64,000 bases of DNA from Dactylosporangium vinaceum (GCF_019904175.1 NZ_CP061913.1:4216001-4280000), one strand, 5' to 3'. Counted from the first letter of the stretch, positions 8,222 to 17,530 are shown. Made by a program: numbers and translations. The notes: generated by a model not told the origin, from the sequence alone.

Positions 8222-8568
8222 CACGTTACCCCCGTGGCACGCGTGACCAGATCACCAATTGTCAGCAGTCGATGACATGGCGACGTTTCGACGTGCATTG
8301 GCCAGCGATGACGGCCTGGTTGCCGGACTCCGGCGATGCGAACCGTGATCGGCGGACAACGGCGCCAGCGTATCGAACCCATTTGGAGGGGTCAATGATC
8401 TCTCGCGCGCCTGCGGCGGCCACGGCGGGCACTCGGGGCGGATCGACGGCCGGATGCCAGGGCAGGCCGGCCGCCAGCACATGGGTCATATCGACAGTGG
8501 TGCCGATCCACCTTCCAACATGCTGCACGGCGACGGCCTACGGGCCGGGGTGATCATCCGTAGGTACG
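8222..8568. other. Intergenic region between StrR copy 2 and recD2
   Basis: About 350 bp of divergent upstream sequence. A 52-codon plus-strand frame starts at 8395 (ATGATCTCTCGC, with GGAGGGG four nt upstream) and ends at 8553. Its composition is low-information (Ala, Thr, Gly, Pro) and I do not recognise it. The region should contain the promoters of both flanking genes. I see no clear GTTCGA/TCGAAC operator here. Confidence 0.4.
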
Positions 8569-10818
8569 ATGCAAGGTGTGTCGATACCCCCGCAGGTCGG
8601 TGCTGCCGGAGTACAGGCGACGGTGCTCGATGCGGTGCTAGAGCGGATCACCTACGTCAGCGAGGAGACCGGCTACACGATCGCCCGGGTCGCCACCGAG
8701 CGCTCCGGCCAGGATCTGCTGACCGTCGTCGGGTCGCTGCTCGGGGCGCAGCCGGGGGAGAGCCTGCGTCTTGTCGGCCGGTGGGGTTCGCATCCGAAGT
8801 ACGGCCGGCAGTTCGAAGTGCATTCCTTCACGACCGTCCTGCCAGCCACCGTCCAGGGCATCGAGCGGTACCTGGGATCCGGGCTCATCAAGGGCATCGG
8901 CCCCCGGATGGCGGCCCGTATCGTCGGGCACTTCGGCATCGACACGCTGCGGGTCATCGAGGAGGAGCCGGCGCGGCTCGTCGAGGTCCCCGGTCTCGGA
9001 CCCAAACGCACCAGCATGATCGGTGCCGCCTGGGAGGAACAGAAGGCCATCAAGGAGGTCATGGTCTTCCTGCAGGGCGTCGGCGTGTCGACCTCGCTCG
9101 CGGTGCGTATCTACAAGCAGTACGGTGACGCATCGGTCACGGTGGTGCGCCATGAGCCGTACCGGCTCGCCTCCGACGTCTGGGGCATCGGGTTCCGCAC
9201 CGCGGACACGATCGCCCGCGCGGTCGGCATCCCGGAGGACAGCCCGCAGCGCGTGCAGGCCGGCCTGCAGTACACGCTCTCCGAGGCCACCGACTCCGGG
9301 CACTGCTACCTACCCGAGCCCAACCTCATCGCCGACGCGGCCGAGATCCTGTCGGTGCCGCCGGAGCTGGTCCGGTCCTGTCTGGCCGATCTGGTCGCCG
9401 CCGAGGGGGTCGTCCGCGAAGCCGTGCCGAATCCGAGCGCGGAGGGCTCGAGTATCCCGGCGGTGTACCTCGTACCCTTCCACCGCGCCGAGACCGCGCT
9501 GGCCGGAAGCCTGCTACGGCTGCTGCGCACGCGTGAGGACCGCATGCCCGCGTTCGCGACCGTCGACTGGGACAAGGCCCTCACGTGGCTGCGGACCCGC
9601 ACACGTGTGGACCTCGCCGATGAACAGCGGGATGCGGTACGCCTTGCGCTCACCGCAAAGGTCGCCGTGCTCACCGGCGGGCCCGGCTGCGGCAAGTCGT
9701 TCACCGTCAAGTCGATCATCACTCTGGCCGCGGCGAAGAAGGCCCGGATCGTGCTTGCCGCGCCGACCGGCCGCGCCGCCAAGCGGCTCACCGAGCTGTC
9801 CGGGCATCCGGCCACGACCGTGCATCGGCTGCTGCAGCTGCGACCCGGCGGCGATGCGTCCTTCGACCGTGACCACCCGCTCGAGGCCGACCTCGTCGTC
9901 GTCGACGAGTCGAGCATGCTCGACCTCATCCTGGCCAACAAGCTCGTCAAGGCCATCCCGGAGGGCGCGCACCTGCTCCTTGTCGGTGACGTCGACCAGT
10001 TGCCGTCGGTCGGCGCGGGCGAAGTGCTTCGCGACATCCTGGGCGCGCCGCACATCCCGCGAGTGCGGCTCACAAAGGTGTTCCGGCAGGCTGCACAGTC
10101 CGGTGTCGTCGTCAACGCCCACCGCATCAACGCCGGGCAGGCGCCGGTCTTCGGGCAGCACCCCGACTTCTTCCTGTTCCCCGTCGAGGAGCCTGAGGCC
10201 ACGGCCGACACCATCGTCGACATCGTGGCGAATCGCGTGCCGCGCCGGTTCGGCATCAAACCTCGCGACATCCAGGTGCTGACCCCGATGCACCGCGGCC
10301 CCGCCGGCGCGGGTGGCCTCAACGCGAGGCTGCAGGAGGCGATCGCGCCGCACCGGGAGGGCGCCCCCGAACGCCGCCATGGCGCCCGCGTGTTCCGCCT
10401 CGGCGACAAGGTGATTCAGATCCGCAACAACTACGAGAAAGGCGCCGCCGGGATCTTCAACGGTACCGTCGGCGTCGTCACCGCCCTCGACCAGACCGAC
10501 AGGCACCTGACCGTGCGCACCGACGAGGACGAGGACGTCGAATACGACTTCGACGAGCTCGACGAACTGCAGCACGCCTACGCCATCACGGTGCACCGCT
10601 CCCAGGGCAGCGAGTATCCGGCGGTCGTCATCCCGGTGACGATGAGCGCTTACACGCTGTTGCAGCGCAATCTGTTGTACACCGCTGTCACTCGGGCAAA
10701 GCGCCTGGTCGTGCTCGCTGGCAGCCGCCGGGCCCTTTCGATCGCGGTGCGGACGGCCGGCGCCGGGAGACGTCATACCGCGCTGACGCACCGCATCACC
10801 CGAAGCGCGCGCTCATGA
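8569..10818 (+). CDS. recD2: RecD2-type SF1B DNA helicase
   Basis: A 749-aa ATP-dependent 5'-3' helicase. The N-terminal domain has an OB-like part (TYVSEETGYTIARV) and helix-hairpin-helix motifs (KGIGPRMAARIVGHFG, VPGLGPKRT) that distinguish RecD2 from RecBCD RecD. Helicase motifs follow: Walker A GGPGCGKSFT, motif II VVDESSML, motif III LVGDVDQLPSVG, and the C-terminal UvrD-like block AITVHRSQGSEYPAV with TAVTRAK. The length is normal for the family. The start is ATG at 8569 (GTG 8578 possible). It stands alone, convergent with the HAD gene, and probably acts in replication-fork or oxidative DNA repair. I see no link to the peptide cluster. Confidence 0.93.
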   Translation: MQGVSIPPQVGAAGVQATVLDAVLERITYVSEETGYTIARVATERSGQDLLTVVGSLLGAQPGESLRLVGRWGSHPKYGRQFEVHSFTTVLPATVQGIERYLGSGLIKGIGPRMAARIVGHFGIDTLRVIEEEPARLVEVPGLGPKRTSMIGAAWEEQKAIKEVMVFLQGVGVSTSLAVRIYKQYGDASVTVVRHEPYRLASDVWGIGFRTADTIARAVGIPEDSPQRVQAGLQYTLSEATDSGHCYLPEPNLIADAAEILSVPPELVRSCLADLVAAEGVVREAVPNPSAEGSSIPAVYLVPFHRAETALAGSLLRLLRTREDRMPAFATVDWDKALTWLRTRTRVDLADEQRDAVRLALTAKVAVLTGGPGCGKSFTVKSIITLAAAKKARIVLAAPTGRAAKRLTELSGHPATTVHRLLQLRPGGDASFDRDHPLEADLVVVDESSMLDLILANKLVKAIPEGAHLLLVGDVDQLPSVGAGEVLRDILGAPHIPRVRLTKVFRQAAQSGVVVNAHRINAGQAPVFGQHPDFFLFPVEEPEATADTIVDIVANRVPRRFGIKPRDIQVLTPMHRGPAGAGGLNARLQEAIAPHREGAPERRHGARVFRLGDKVIQIRNNYEKGAAGIFNGTVGVVTALDQTDRHLTVRTDEDEDVEYDFDELDELQHAYAITVHRSQGSEYPAVVIPVTMSAYTLLQRNLLYTAVTRAKRLVVLAGSRRALSIAVRTAGAGRRHTALTHRITRSARS

Positions 10819-10925
10819 CCGACGAACGGCGGTCGTCTCGCCATGCTCCACTGGGAATCGGCCCTGCTATCGGGCCCGCCGTGTTCGACCGGCTGGAGGC
10901 CGGCCCACTCATGCATGGCGGCCGG

Positions 10926-11582
10926 TCAGCGGCGCAGGCCGCCGTCGCCGGCCTCGAGCAGCGCACGCGGGTCGTCGTAGACGCGGACCGCACCCGCCTC
11001 GAGCAGTTCGGCCGCGCTGATGCCGCCACAGGTCAGGCCGATGCAGGGGATGGCGAGCGCGCCGGCGGCGTGCACGTCCCAGACCGAGTCGCCGACGAAC
11101 ACCACCTCTGCCGGACAGAGCCCGGTCCGGTCGAGCGCGACCTGGATGGTGTTCGGTGCCGGCGTGCTCGCACCGGCGTCGTCGAGCGACGTCGCGGTGT
11201 CGATTACGTCGTGTGCGTCGAGGGCGGCCAGCATGATCTCCACCTCGGCCCGGGACGCGGACGAGGTGATCACCGCGCGCAGGCCGCGCTCCGCGACGGA
11301 CTGCAGCAGTTCCCGCGCGCCGGGCGTGGGACGCACACGCCACCAGTACTGGGCGTAGAGGCTGTTGTGCGCGGCGCGGATGTTGTCGTCGTCGTACCGG
11401 TCGTGGCCCGGCCCGAGCAGATGGTCGATGATCCGGTCGGCCTCCATCCCGATGGCGCGATGGATCCTTGCCATCCCGACGTCGCGCTGATATTGCCGGA
11501 ACGCCTGCCACCACGACACCGTGTGCAGATACGCGGTGTCCACAAGTGTGCCGTCAAGGTCGAAGAACACTCCGCTTGTCAT
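10926..11582 (-). CDS. HAD-superfamily phosphatase (phosphoglycolate-phosphatase-like)
   Basis: A 218-aa soluble HAD hydrolase. Motif I is FFDLDGTLVDT (nucleophile Asp8, acid Asp10), motif II is the Ser in VITSSAS, the Lys region is weak, and motif IV is FVGDSVWDVHAA. The cap helices between residues 20 and 85 fit a C1-cap HAD. It is the last gene of a minus-strand run starting at 14327, 35 nt after DUF2267. The substrate cannot be told from sequence; small phosphorylated metabolites such as phosphoglycolate or beta-phosphoglucose are usual. An ATG start with GGAGCGAGGG upstream supports the limits. Confidence 0.88.
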   Translation of the reverse strand: MTSGVFFDLDGTLVDTAYLHTVSWWQAFRQYQRDVGMARIHRAIGMEADRIIDHLLGPGHDRYDDDNIRAAHNSLYAQYWWRVRPTPGARELLQSVAERGLRAVITSSASRAEVEIMLAALDAHDVIDTATSLDDAGASTPAPNTIQVALDRTGLCPAEVVFVGDSVWDVHAAGALAIPCIGLTCGGISAAELLEAGAVRVYDDPRALLEAGDGGLRR

Positions 11583-11617
11583 CGCCCTCGCTCCTCATCG
11601 CGTGCTGCGCGGACGGC

Positions 11618-12049
11618 TCAGGGCAGCACGGCGGCGAGCTGCTTGGGCATGCTGGCCTTGACGTCCGCCCACTCGGCCGCCGTGCCGAAGCGCTTCAGCG
11701 CGTTGAGCACGACGGTAATGAGGCGTTCGGCGCCGCCCTCGACGTCGAAGGGGAACTCCCGCCGCACACGCGCCTCGAACTCCGCGCGGTGCATCTTCAC
11801 CGGCACCCGGCTCGGGTCCCAGCCGTCGTAGTAGATGCCGCGGACCAGCATCGGCAGCTGCGCCGCGAGTTGTGCAGACTCGTCGACCGGCAGGCGGTCG
11901 CGCAGGGCGTGCAGCACCGCCCGGAGTGCGGCGTACGACTGGTTGCGCCGGGTCCGGGGCCACCCGAACTCCTGCTCGATGTCGTGCAGCAACCGGTTTG
12001 TCTTGTCCACGGTGGTGTCGAATGAGTCGTAGCCGGTACCGCCACTCAT
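11618..12049 (-). CDS. DUF2267 protein
   Basis: A 143-aa protein of the DUF2267 family, small helical proteins of unknown function common in actinomycete stress and redox islands. YDSFDTTVDKTNRLLHDIEQEFGW at the N-terminus, then ALRAVLHALRDRLPVDES and LPMLVRGIYYDGWDPS are typical family blocks. The ATG at 12049 is chosen because GGAGGAGGACGAC precedes it; the frame continues upstream to 12109 without such a site. It lies between the membrane protein and the HAD gene in the same operon. A role in stress adaptation is inferred from company only. Confidence 0.85.
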   Translation of the reverse strand: MSGGTGYDSFDTTVDKTNRLLHDIEQEFGWPRTRRNQSYAALRAVLHALRDRLPVDESAQLAAQLPMLVRGIYYDGWDPSRVPVKMHRAEFEARVRREFPFDVEGGAERLITVVLNALKRFGTAAEWADVKASMPKQLAAVLP

Positions 12050-12122
12050 GTCGTCCTCCTCCGGTAGGTGGAACAGGGCACTACCCGGCCCGGGCCCGGC
12101 CATGCGCACGACATGGCCCGGC

Positions 12123-13160
12123 TCAGGCCCGGTGCTCGTCGATGATCTCGTCCGGCTGGTAGCTGTACGCCGCCTCCCGGACCGACTCGTCGCTCTCCAG
12201 TCCGGCGCCCAGGGCGCCGCCGATCGTGGCCACCGACGACGCCAGCCAGGCGATGGCCAGGAAGTCGTCGGTGCCGGCCGGACGGCCGAGAGCGTTGTTC
12301 AAGCCGGTTTCGGGCACCAGCAGCAGGACGCCGCCGAGCGCCAGTACGAGCAGCGCCACATACAGTGCGAGCACGCCGACCATGACCGTCAGCACGGTGA
12401 CCAGGTTGAACAGGATCACCTGCTGCGCTGCGGGGGACCCGCGCGCCGCGCCCGGCGGCACGCGCTCCCACAGCGAGGCGCCCACGATGATGGTCACCAC
12501 GACCGCCAGCACCGCACCGACACTGAGCAGGGCCAGCCGCACCCGGCTGTACTCCACCGCGAGCCGCCAGATGTCGCTTGTGACAAGCGCGAAAACACCG
12601 GCGGTGATCGCTGCGACGAGGGCCCTCGACAGCCCGATCGTCATCCGCCACGGCCGGTTGGCGCGCAGCATGCCGAGCAGCAGGCGCAGGTTTCCGGTCA
12701 CCACACCGGCGACCAGGCCGATGCCGCCATGGTCGGCCTCCACCGGGCCGCCGAGCTGTCGGGCGGTGTCCTCGTCGTTCCCGGCGAGCAGGGCGGTCAC
12801 GAGCCGGACGATCGTCTCGAGGGCACGGCTGGTGACCGCGACCGGCCCGAGCGCCGGAACTGACAGTACCGCGACCGAATGGCTGGCGCTGGCGTGCGCG
12901 ACAACCGGCCGCCGGGACCGCTGCAGTGGCAGATCGGTCAGGCACACCGTGAGCTGCCAGCCCTCCTGCAACATCCGGTGACGGGCGGCGTCGATCAGCT
13001 CGGACAGCCCGGAGGGATGCTCGACGAGCCGATCGACGCTGACACGGACGGTCCACGCGGCGTCGGGCGAACCGCGGGCGAGCATGTCCGGAAGCTGGTC
13101 GACGACCTGGCGGGCCAGATCCGCAGCCGACCCGGGTGACGCGACCAGCCCGACGATCAC
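12123..13160 (-). CDS. Conserved actinobacterial membrane protein, function unknown
   Basis: About 345 aa. A soluble N-terminal region (IVGLVASPGSAADLAR to the LARGSPDAAWTV stretch, reaching residue about 130) looks like an alpha/beta domain. It is followed by hydrophobic helices near residues 185-225, 210-230, 255-285 and 300-320. A first start upstream at 13241 would overlap the DsbA-like gene by 68 nt, so the GTG at 13160, 14 nt after that gene's stop, is preferred although its ribosome site is weak. It sits in the redox/stress operon between the DsbA-like and DUF2267 genes. I do not recognise a function. Confidence 0.7.
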   Translation of the reverse strand: MIVGLVASPGSAADLARQVVDQLPDMLARGSPDAAWTVRVSVDRLVEHPSGLSELIDAARHRMLQEGWQLTVCLTDLPLQRSRRPVVAHASASHSVAVLSVPALGPVAVTSRALETIVRLVTALLAGNDEDTARQLGGPVEADHGGIGLVAGVVTGNLRLLLGMLRANRPWRMTIGLSRALVAAITAGVFALVTSDIWRLAVEYSRVRLALLSVGAVLAVVVTIIVGASLWERVPPGAARGSPAAQQVILFNLVTVLTVMVGVLALYVALLVLALGGVLLLVPETGLNNALGRPAGTDDFLAIAWLASSVATIGGALGAGLESDESVREAAYSYQPDEIIDEHRA

Positions 13161-13173
13161 CGGGCCGTCGGCT

Positions 13174-13734
13174 TCAGCGTTCGACGTCCGCCGCGGCTTC
13201 GTCGACGGCAAACTCCAGCTCCGCCAGCGAGTAGCCGCCATCGTGCCGAGCGCCGTTGATGAAGAACGTGGGCGTGCCGTTGACCCCGCTGTGGACCCCG
13301 CCGACGAAGTCCGAACGGATCTTGGCGAGGTACTGGTGGCCGCGGATCGCCCCGGCGATCGCCTCGTCGTCGAGCCCCAGCGCCTCCGCGCCCGCGAGGA
13401 TGGTCGTCGCGTCGAGCTGGGGCTGGTGCTCGAAGAGCCAGTCGTGCATCGGCCAGAAGCGGCTCTGGGCGCCGGCCGCCTCGGCGGCTTCGGCCGCCAT
13501 CTCGGCGAACGGGTGGACGTTCGTCAGTGGGAAGTGCCGGAACACGAACCGGATCGTGCCCTGCCGCCGGCGCAGCAGCTCGCCCACGATCGGGTGCGCC
13601 CCCGCGCAGTACGGGCACTGGTAGTCGCCGTACTCGACGAGCGTGACCGGGGCGTCGGCGGGCCCCAGCGTGTGGTCGCGTTCGGTGACCGGTACGGCGA
13701 GCCGGGCGCTCGCAGTCTGCAGCGGTGTCGTCAT
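13174..13734 (-). CDS. DsbA-family thiol oxidoreductase (thioredoxin fold)
   Basis: A 186-aa thioredoxin-fold protein with the active site CPYC in YGDYQCPYCAGAHP (residues about 36-49) and the cis-Pro loop NGTPTFFING near residue 155. It matches the DsbA/FrnE-like group with an inserted helical domain (residues 65-140). No signal peptide is visible, so it probably acts in the cytoplasm, perhaps as a disulfide reductase or in peroxide defence. Its ATG overlaps the stop of the peroxiredoxin gene by 4 nt (ATGA), indicating translational coupling and a shared redox role. Confidence 0.88.
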   Translation of the reverse strand: MTTPLQTASARLAVPVTERDHTLGPADAPVTLVEYGDYQCPYCAGAHPIVGELLRRRQGTIRFVFRHFPLTNVHPFAEMAAEAAEAAGAQSRFWPMHDWLFEHQPQLDATTILAGAEALGLDDEAIAGAIRGHQYLAKIRSDFVGGVHSGVNGTPTFFINGARHDGGYSLAELEFAVDEAAADVER

Positions 13735-14327
13735 GGTGTCTCGCCCTTCAACTCATCACGGCGCGCCTGGTTCGCCTCGCGGCGTCCGGCGACCTGCTCG
13801 GCCACGTCCACGTCCCGACGGTCATCCGGCTGGATCTGCGGACCCTTGTGCTGGGCCGACAGATCCGCCAGCGCATTGAGGATGCCGTCCGCCCCCGGGT
13901 TCAGCCCGCGCGGCGAAAGGTGGCTCCAGAACACCAGGCCGTCCGGGTCGATCACGTACAACGCGCGTTCGGCAACGCCGTCATCATCGGAGTAAGCCCC
14001 GTACTGCCGGGCGACGTCACCCTTCGGATGGAAGTCGGACAGGAGCGGAAAGCGTATGGCCCGGTTTTCGGCGAACGCGCGGTGGCACCATACGCCGTCG
14101 ACCGAGATGCCCACGGGAATGGCGTCATAGCGGGCGAACTCCGGCAGTACCGTCTGGTACAGCGTCATCTGGTCGCCGCACACCGGGCTCCAGTCCGCCG
14201 GATAGAACGCGAGCACCACCGGACCACCCTGCAGATCGGACAACGCCACCCGCTGGTCGGGTGTGCTCGGCAGCTCGAAGTCCGGCGCCCGTTGACCAGA
14301 CGGCAGCAGCCCTCGTTCCTTAGACAT
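13731..14327 (-). CDS. AhpC/TSA-family peroxiredoxin
   Basis: A 198-aa thiol peroxidase. The peroxidatic cysteine is in FYPADWSPVCGDQM, with the expected Pro, Ser and Cys positions. RALYVIDPDGLVFW and LSDFHPKGDVARQYGAY are typical family segments. ATG 14327 is chosen because GGAGG lies 8 nt upstream; an upstream in-frame ATG at 14366 lacks one. The C-terminal 35 residues (IQPDDRRDVDVAEQVAGRRE onward) are polar and not part of the fold. It is the first gene of a five-gene minus-strand operon that continues into the DsbA-like protein. Confidence 0.9.
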   Translation of the reverse strand: MSKERGLLPSGQRAPDFELPSTPDQRVALSDLQGGPVVLAFYPADWSPVCGDQMTLYQTVLPEFARYDAIPVGISVDGVWCHRAFAENRAIRFPLLSDFHPKGDVARQYGAYSDDDGVAERALYVIDPDGLVFWSHLSPRGLNPGADGILNALADLSAQHKGPQIQPDDRRDVDVAEQVAGRREANQARRDELKGETP

Positions 14328-14478
14328 GCCACCATCCTCCGTGGGCCGGGAATGGGACCGCATCACCCGCTCGGCGTGAGTGGCGGACGCACAAGCCGGT
14401 CGTGACCATGCCCGCGGACACGCCCGTCACCGACGCTCTCGGCTGACGGACGCATCCGGCGCCATTGCGCAACGGCGG

Positions 14479-15162
14479 TCAGGGCTCGACGGTGATGCGG
14501 TTCTTGACAGTGGTCACGCCCGGCGCCGACCACGCGGCCCGCTCCGCCTGCTCGCGTTCGGCCCAGGAGTGCACGGTGCCCTTGAGCACGACCGTGTCAC
14601 CCTGCACGTCGATGTCGATCTGCTTGGCATCCACCTCGGCGGCACGGATGAGCGCCTCCTGGATCTTCCGCCGCAGCGCTTCGGGCGAGGGGTTGCTCTT
14701 CGGGCGCACCGTGACGAGGTTGGTGACGCCCCGCACGCCGGTCAGCCGGCGGACCTGCCGTTCGGCTTCCCGCCGCTGGTACTCCCACTCGACCTCGCCG
14801 CGCAGCGTCACCCACCCGTTGGACACCGAGGCGGTGACCGCATCGGGCGGCAGCACCGCATCCCATTCCAAGGCCCGGGCCACGGCCGCGGCGATGTCGG
14901 CGTCGGTGCGTTCCGCCCAGCCCGGGAGCCGGACCTCGATGTCGTTGGCCACGGCCCGGACCCCGCGCACGCGCTCCACGGCCCGTTCCGCGGCCCACTT
15001 CTTGACGAAGCTGTCGACCCACCCGGTCAGCGTGACGACCCCGCCCTTGACGATCACTCCGATCTCGTTGGGTTGCAGACGGGCATCCCACTTGAGTTCG
15101 GTGAGGACGTCGCGCTGGATCTGTTCGTCGGTGCGGCTCTCGGTCGTTGTTGCGCTGGTCAT
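14479..15162 (-). CDS. Triple BON-domain protein
   Basis: A 227-aa protein made of three BON repeats (about residues 12-78, 85-150 and 155-225). Each has the pattern I-x-V-x-x-G-x-V-x-L-x-G-x-V (GVVTLTGWV, GWVTLRGEV, DTVVLKGTV) followed by an A-x-x-V-x-G-V turn. BON domains bind membranes or lipids and occur in osmotic-shock proteins. There is no signal peptide. AGGAGG lies 6 nt before the ATG. It faces the YflT-like stress gene divergently, consistent with a stress-response neighbourhood. Confidence 0.88.
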   Translation of the reverse strand: MTSATTTESRTDEQIQRDVLTELKWDARLQPNEIGVIVKGGVVTLTGWVDSFVKKWAAERAVERVRGVRAVANDIEVRLPGWAERTDADIAAAVARALEWDAVLPPDAVTASVSNGWVTLRGEVEWEYQRREAERQVRRLTGVRGVTNLVTVRPKSNPSPEALRRKIQEALIRAAEVDAKQIDIDVQGDTVVLKGTVHSWAEREQAERAAWSAPGVTTVKNRITVEP

Positions 15163-15556
15163 TGGCTGCCTCCTGCACGCCACCACGGCGATCGGTATGC
15201 GGACGCCCCGATGTTCGGCCCCTGCCGGATGACGCGGCACCGCCTCGCCCGGATGACGTGCGGATCCCGGCGCCACGGCGGCAACGCCGGCGATGCGGGC
15301 GTGCGGGCGCGGTTAGGCGGCGCCGATTCGGGTAGTCGCTCGAGTTCGCCGCGCGGCCTGCGGCCGAAGCGGGTCGGCTCGGAGCCTCCGGTCCGGCAGT
15401 GCCCGTTGGGCGCTTCCCGCTCCCGCCCGGCTCACGGCGCTGAGCCGCGCTGCCCCACTTCCTAGGAGGTGTACGCCTCAGCCCGAACGACCGAGGACAT
15501 CCAGCCACGGGTGATCGGCAGGTGCGGTCGCCACCGGCAAACGACAGGAGCATGAC
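15163..15556. other. Divergent intergenic region (BON / YflT-like)
   Basis: About 390 bp of very GC-rich sequence between two divergent genes. It should hold both promoters. An AGGAGGT-like stretch at about 15464-15470 precedes no sustained reading frame. I see no palindromic operator of note. Confidence 0.35.
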
Positions 15557-16129
15557 ATGACTCGCCCAAGCCACGGCGCTTTCAGCGTGCGTAACAATGG
15601 GACCATGCCGCGGGGCCCGTCCGGCACCCGTCCGGCGATGCGTGACGACAGTATCGCCGAGGGCCGTACCGGCACCCCGCAGGCCACCGTCGCGGTCGCC
15701 AGCTACGACGACTACGCAAGCGCACAACGCGCTGTCGACTTCCTCTCCGACAACAACTTCCCGGTCGACCGCGTCCGGATCGTCGGCTCCGACCTGCGGC
15801 TGGTCGAGCAGGTGCACGGTCGGCTGACGACCGGCCGGGCGGCGCTCGCCGGCGCCGGCACCGGCGCGTGGTTCGGTCTGCTGATCGGCATCCTGCTCGG
15901 CGCGTTCGCCGTCGGCGCATGGTGGCGGGTCCTGCTCTTCGCCGTCATCGCCGGCGCCGTCTGGGGCGCCGTCTGGGGCGCGATCGCCCACGCCATGACC
16001 AGAGGCGAACGCGACTTCACCTCCACCCCGACCCTGCAGGCCGACCACTACACCGTCATCGTCGACGCCGACGTCGCCGACCAGGCCCGCGAGATGCTCA
16101 GCCGGCTGCCGAGCGACCCGCACAGCTGA
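15557..16129 (+). CDS. YflT-like general stress membrane protein
   Basis: 190 aa. Residues about 42-90 carry the YflT/GSP17M-type domain (TVAVASYDDYASAQRAVDFL then DNNFPVDRVRIVGSDL). A glycine-rich hydrophobic block of two helices follows (residues about 97-145: GAWFGLLIGILLGAF and LLFAVIAGAVWGAVWGA). A C-terminal beta/alpha piece (DHYTVIVDADVADQAREML) resembles the first domain. Proteins of this type are general-stress or osmotic-stress induced in Gram-positives; their biochemical role is not known. The in-frame ATG at 15605 is an alternative start, but GACAGGAG upstream favours 15557. Confidence 0.8.
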   Translation: MTRPSHGAFSVRNNGTMPRGPSGTRPAMRDDSIAEGRTGTPQATVAVASYDDYASAQRAVDFLSDNNFPVDRVRIVGSDLRLVEQVHGRLTTGRAALAGAGTGAWFGLLIGILLGAFAVGAWWRVLLFAVIAGAVWGAVWGAIAHAMTRGERDFTSTPTLQADHYTVIVDADVADQAREMLSRLPSDPHS

Positions 16130-16225
16130 CCGGCAGCCTCGAGCGCGTCCGGCACCATCCCCGCTCGGCGGGACGCCTCGGCCGGCTTGCAGTCCGGCCG
16201 CGGCGGCCGCCAGAAAGGGTCCATC

Positions 16226-17530
16226 ATGGCCAGACCGGTAGTCGTGATCGTCGGGGCCGGGTTCGGCGGCTATCACGCGGCGCGTACGCTGTCGCGGCTC
16301 GCCCGCGGCAGAGCCCAGGTCGTCGTGGTCAATCCGACCGACCACTTCCTGTATGTGCCGCTGTTGCCTGAGGTCGCCACGGGCCTGCTCGAGCCGCGCC
16401 GGATCGCGGTGTCGGTGCCTGAGACGCTGCCCGGCGTCCGGCTCATCCTGGGCGACGTCGACGGCGTCGACCTCGCCGCGCGCCGAGTGCGGTGGACCGA
16501 CCCGGAGGACCGGCCCGGGCAGATCCGCTACGACCGGCTGGTCCTCGCCGCCGGCAGTGTCAGCAAGGTCCTGCCGATCCCCGGCGTGGCCGAGCACGCG
16601 CACGGCTTGCGGACCAACCCGGAGGCCCTGTACCTGCGCGATCACATGACCCGCCAGATCGAGCTGGCCGACGCGACTGACGATCCGGACGAACGGGCGG
16701 CGCGGTCCACGTTCGTCGTGGTCGGCGCCGGCTACACCGGCACCGAGATCGCGGCGCAGGGGGCGCTCTACACCGATGTGCTGTACTCGCGGCATCCGCG
16801 TCTCCGCGGGCAGCGACCGCGCTGGTTCGTGCTCGACGTCGCGGACCGGGTGCTGCCCGAACTGGACGAGCGGCTGTCGCGCACGGCCGATCGGGTGCTT
16901 CGCGAACGAGGCGTCGACGTCCGCCTGGGCACGTCGGTGCACGAGGCCACTCACGACGGTGTCCGGCTCACCGATGGCAGCTTCGTGCCCACCCACTCGC
17001 TGATCTGGTGCGTCGGGGTGCGCCCGGACCCGTTGGTCGGCCAGCTCGGCCTGGAGACTGTGAACGGGCGGCTGGTGGTCGACGAGTACCTCAACGTGCC
17101 CGGCCACCCCGAGGTCTACGCCTGCGGCGACGCCGCCGCTGTGCCGGACCTGACCCGGCCCGGGCAGCTCACGCCGATGACCGCACAGCACGCGGAGCGG
17201 CAGGGCAGACGGATCGCCCACAACATCGCCGCGTCATACCGACAGGGGCGGCGACGGCCGTACAAGCATCACGATCTGGGCTTTGTCGTTGACCTCGGCG
17301 GCGTGCAGGCGGCGGCGAACCCGCTCGGTGTGCCCCTGACCGGGTTGCCGGCCAGGACCGTGGCCCGCGCCTACCACCTGCTGTCACTGCCCGGCAACCG
17401 TGTCCGTACCGCGGCCGACTGGGTGCTGGACGCGGTGCTGTCACGCCAGACGGCGCAGCTGGGTCTCGTACCGCCGCCGGGAGTGCCGCTGGGCACCGCC
17501 TCGCCGGAGCGCGTCGTGGCGCGCTCCTGA
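16226..17530 (+). CDS. NDH-2-like FAD/NAD(P)-dependent oxidoreductase
   Basis: A 434-aa pyridine nucleotide-disulfide family flavoprotein. The FAD-binding Rossmann motif is at residues 6-16 (VIVGAGFGGYH) and the NAD-binding one near residue 168 (VVVGAGYTGTEIA). The second FAD motif is VYACGDAAAV, and GQLTPMTAQHAERQG follows as in type II NADH dehydrogenases. It would pass electrons from NAD(P)H to quinone at the membrane face. The C-terminus has amphipathic segments but no clear transmembrane helix. ATG 16226 is preceded by AGAAAGGGT. It probably belongs to the stress/redox neighbourhood. A ferredoxin reductase role is less likely. Confidence 0.87.
   Translation: MARPVVVIVGAGFGGYHAARTLSRLARGRAQVVVVNPTDHFLYVPLLPEVATGLLEPRRIAVSVPETLPGVRLILGDVDGVDLAARRVRWTDPEDRPGQIRYDRLVLAAGSVSKVLPIPGVAEHAHGLRTNPEALYLRDHMTRQIELADATDDPDERAARSTFVVVGAGYTGTEIAAQGALYTDVLYSRHPRLRGQRPRWFVLDVADRVLPELDERLSRTADRVLRERGVDVRLGTSVHEATHDGVRLTDGSFVPTHSLIWCVGVRPDPLVGQLGLETVNGRLVVDEYLNVPGHPEVYACGDAAAVPDLTRPGQLTPMTAQHAERQGRRIAHNIAASYRQGRRRPYKHHDLGFVVDLGGVQAAANPLGVPLTGLPARTVARAYHLLSLPGNRVRTAADWVLDAVLSRQTAQLGLVPPPGVPLGTASPERVVARS

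Noticed and set aside
8260-8310. StrR operator before the second activator (CAGTCGA and TTTCGAC words)
   Set aside because: The half-sites are in the wrong order and orientation for the GTTCGA...TCGAAC palindrome.
8395-8553. A 52-codon ORF with a Shine-Dalgarno-like site before recD2
   Set aside because: Low-information sequence and no sign of conservation that I can judge; left as a note on the intergenic region.
14597-17221. An 874-codon minus-strand frame across BON, YflT-like and NDH-2-like genes
   Set aside because: It has no domain pattern and runs antisense or out of frame to three well-supported genes.
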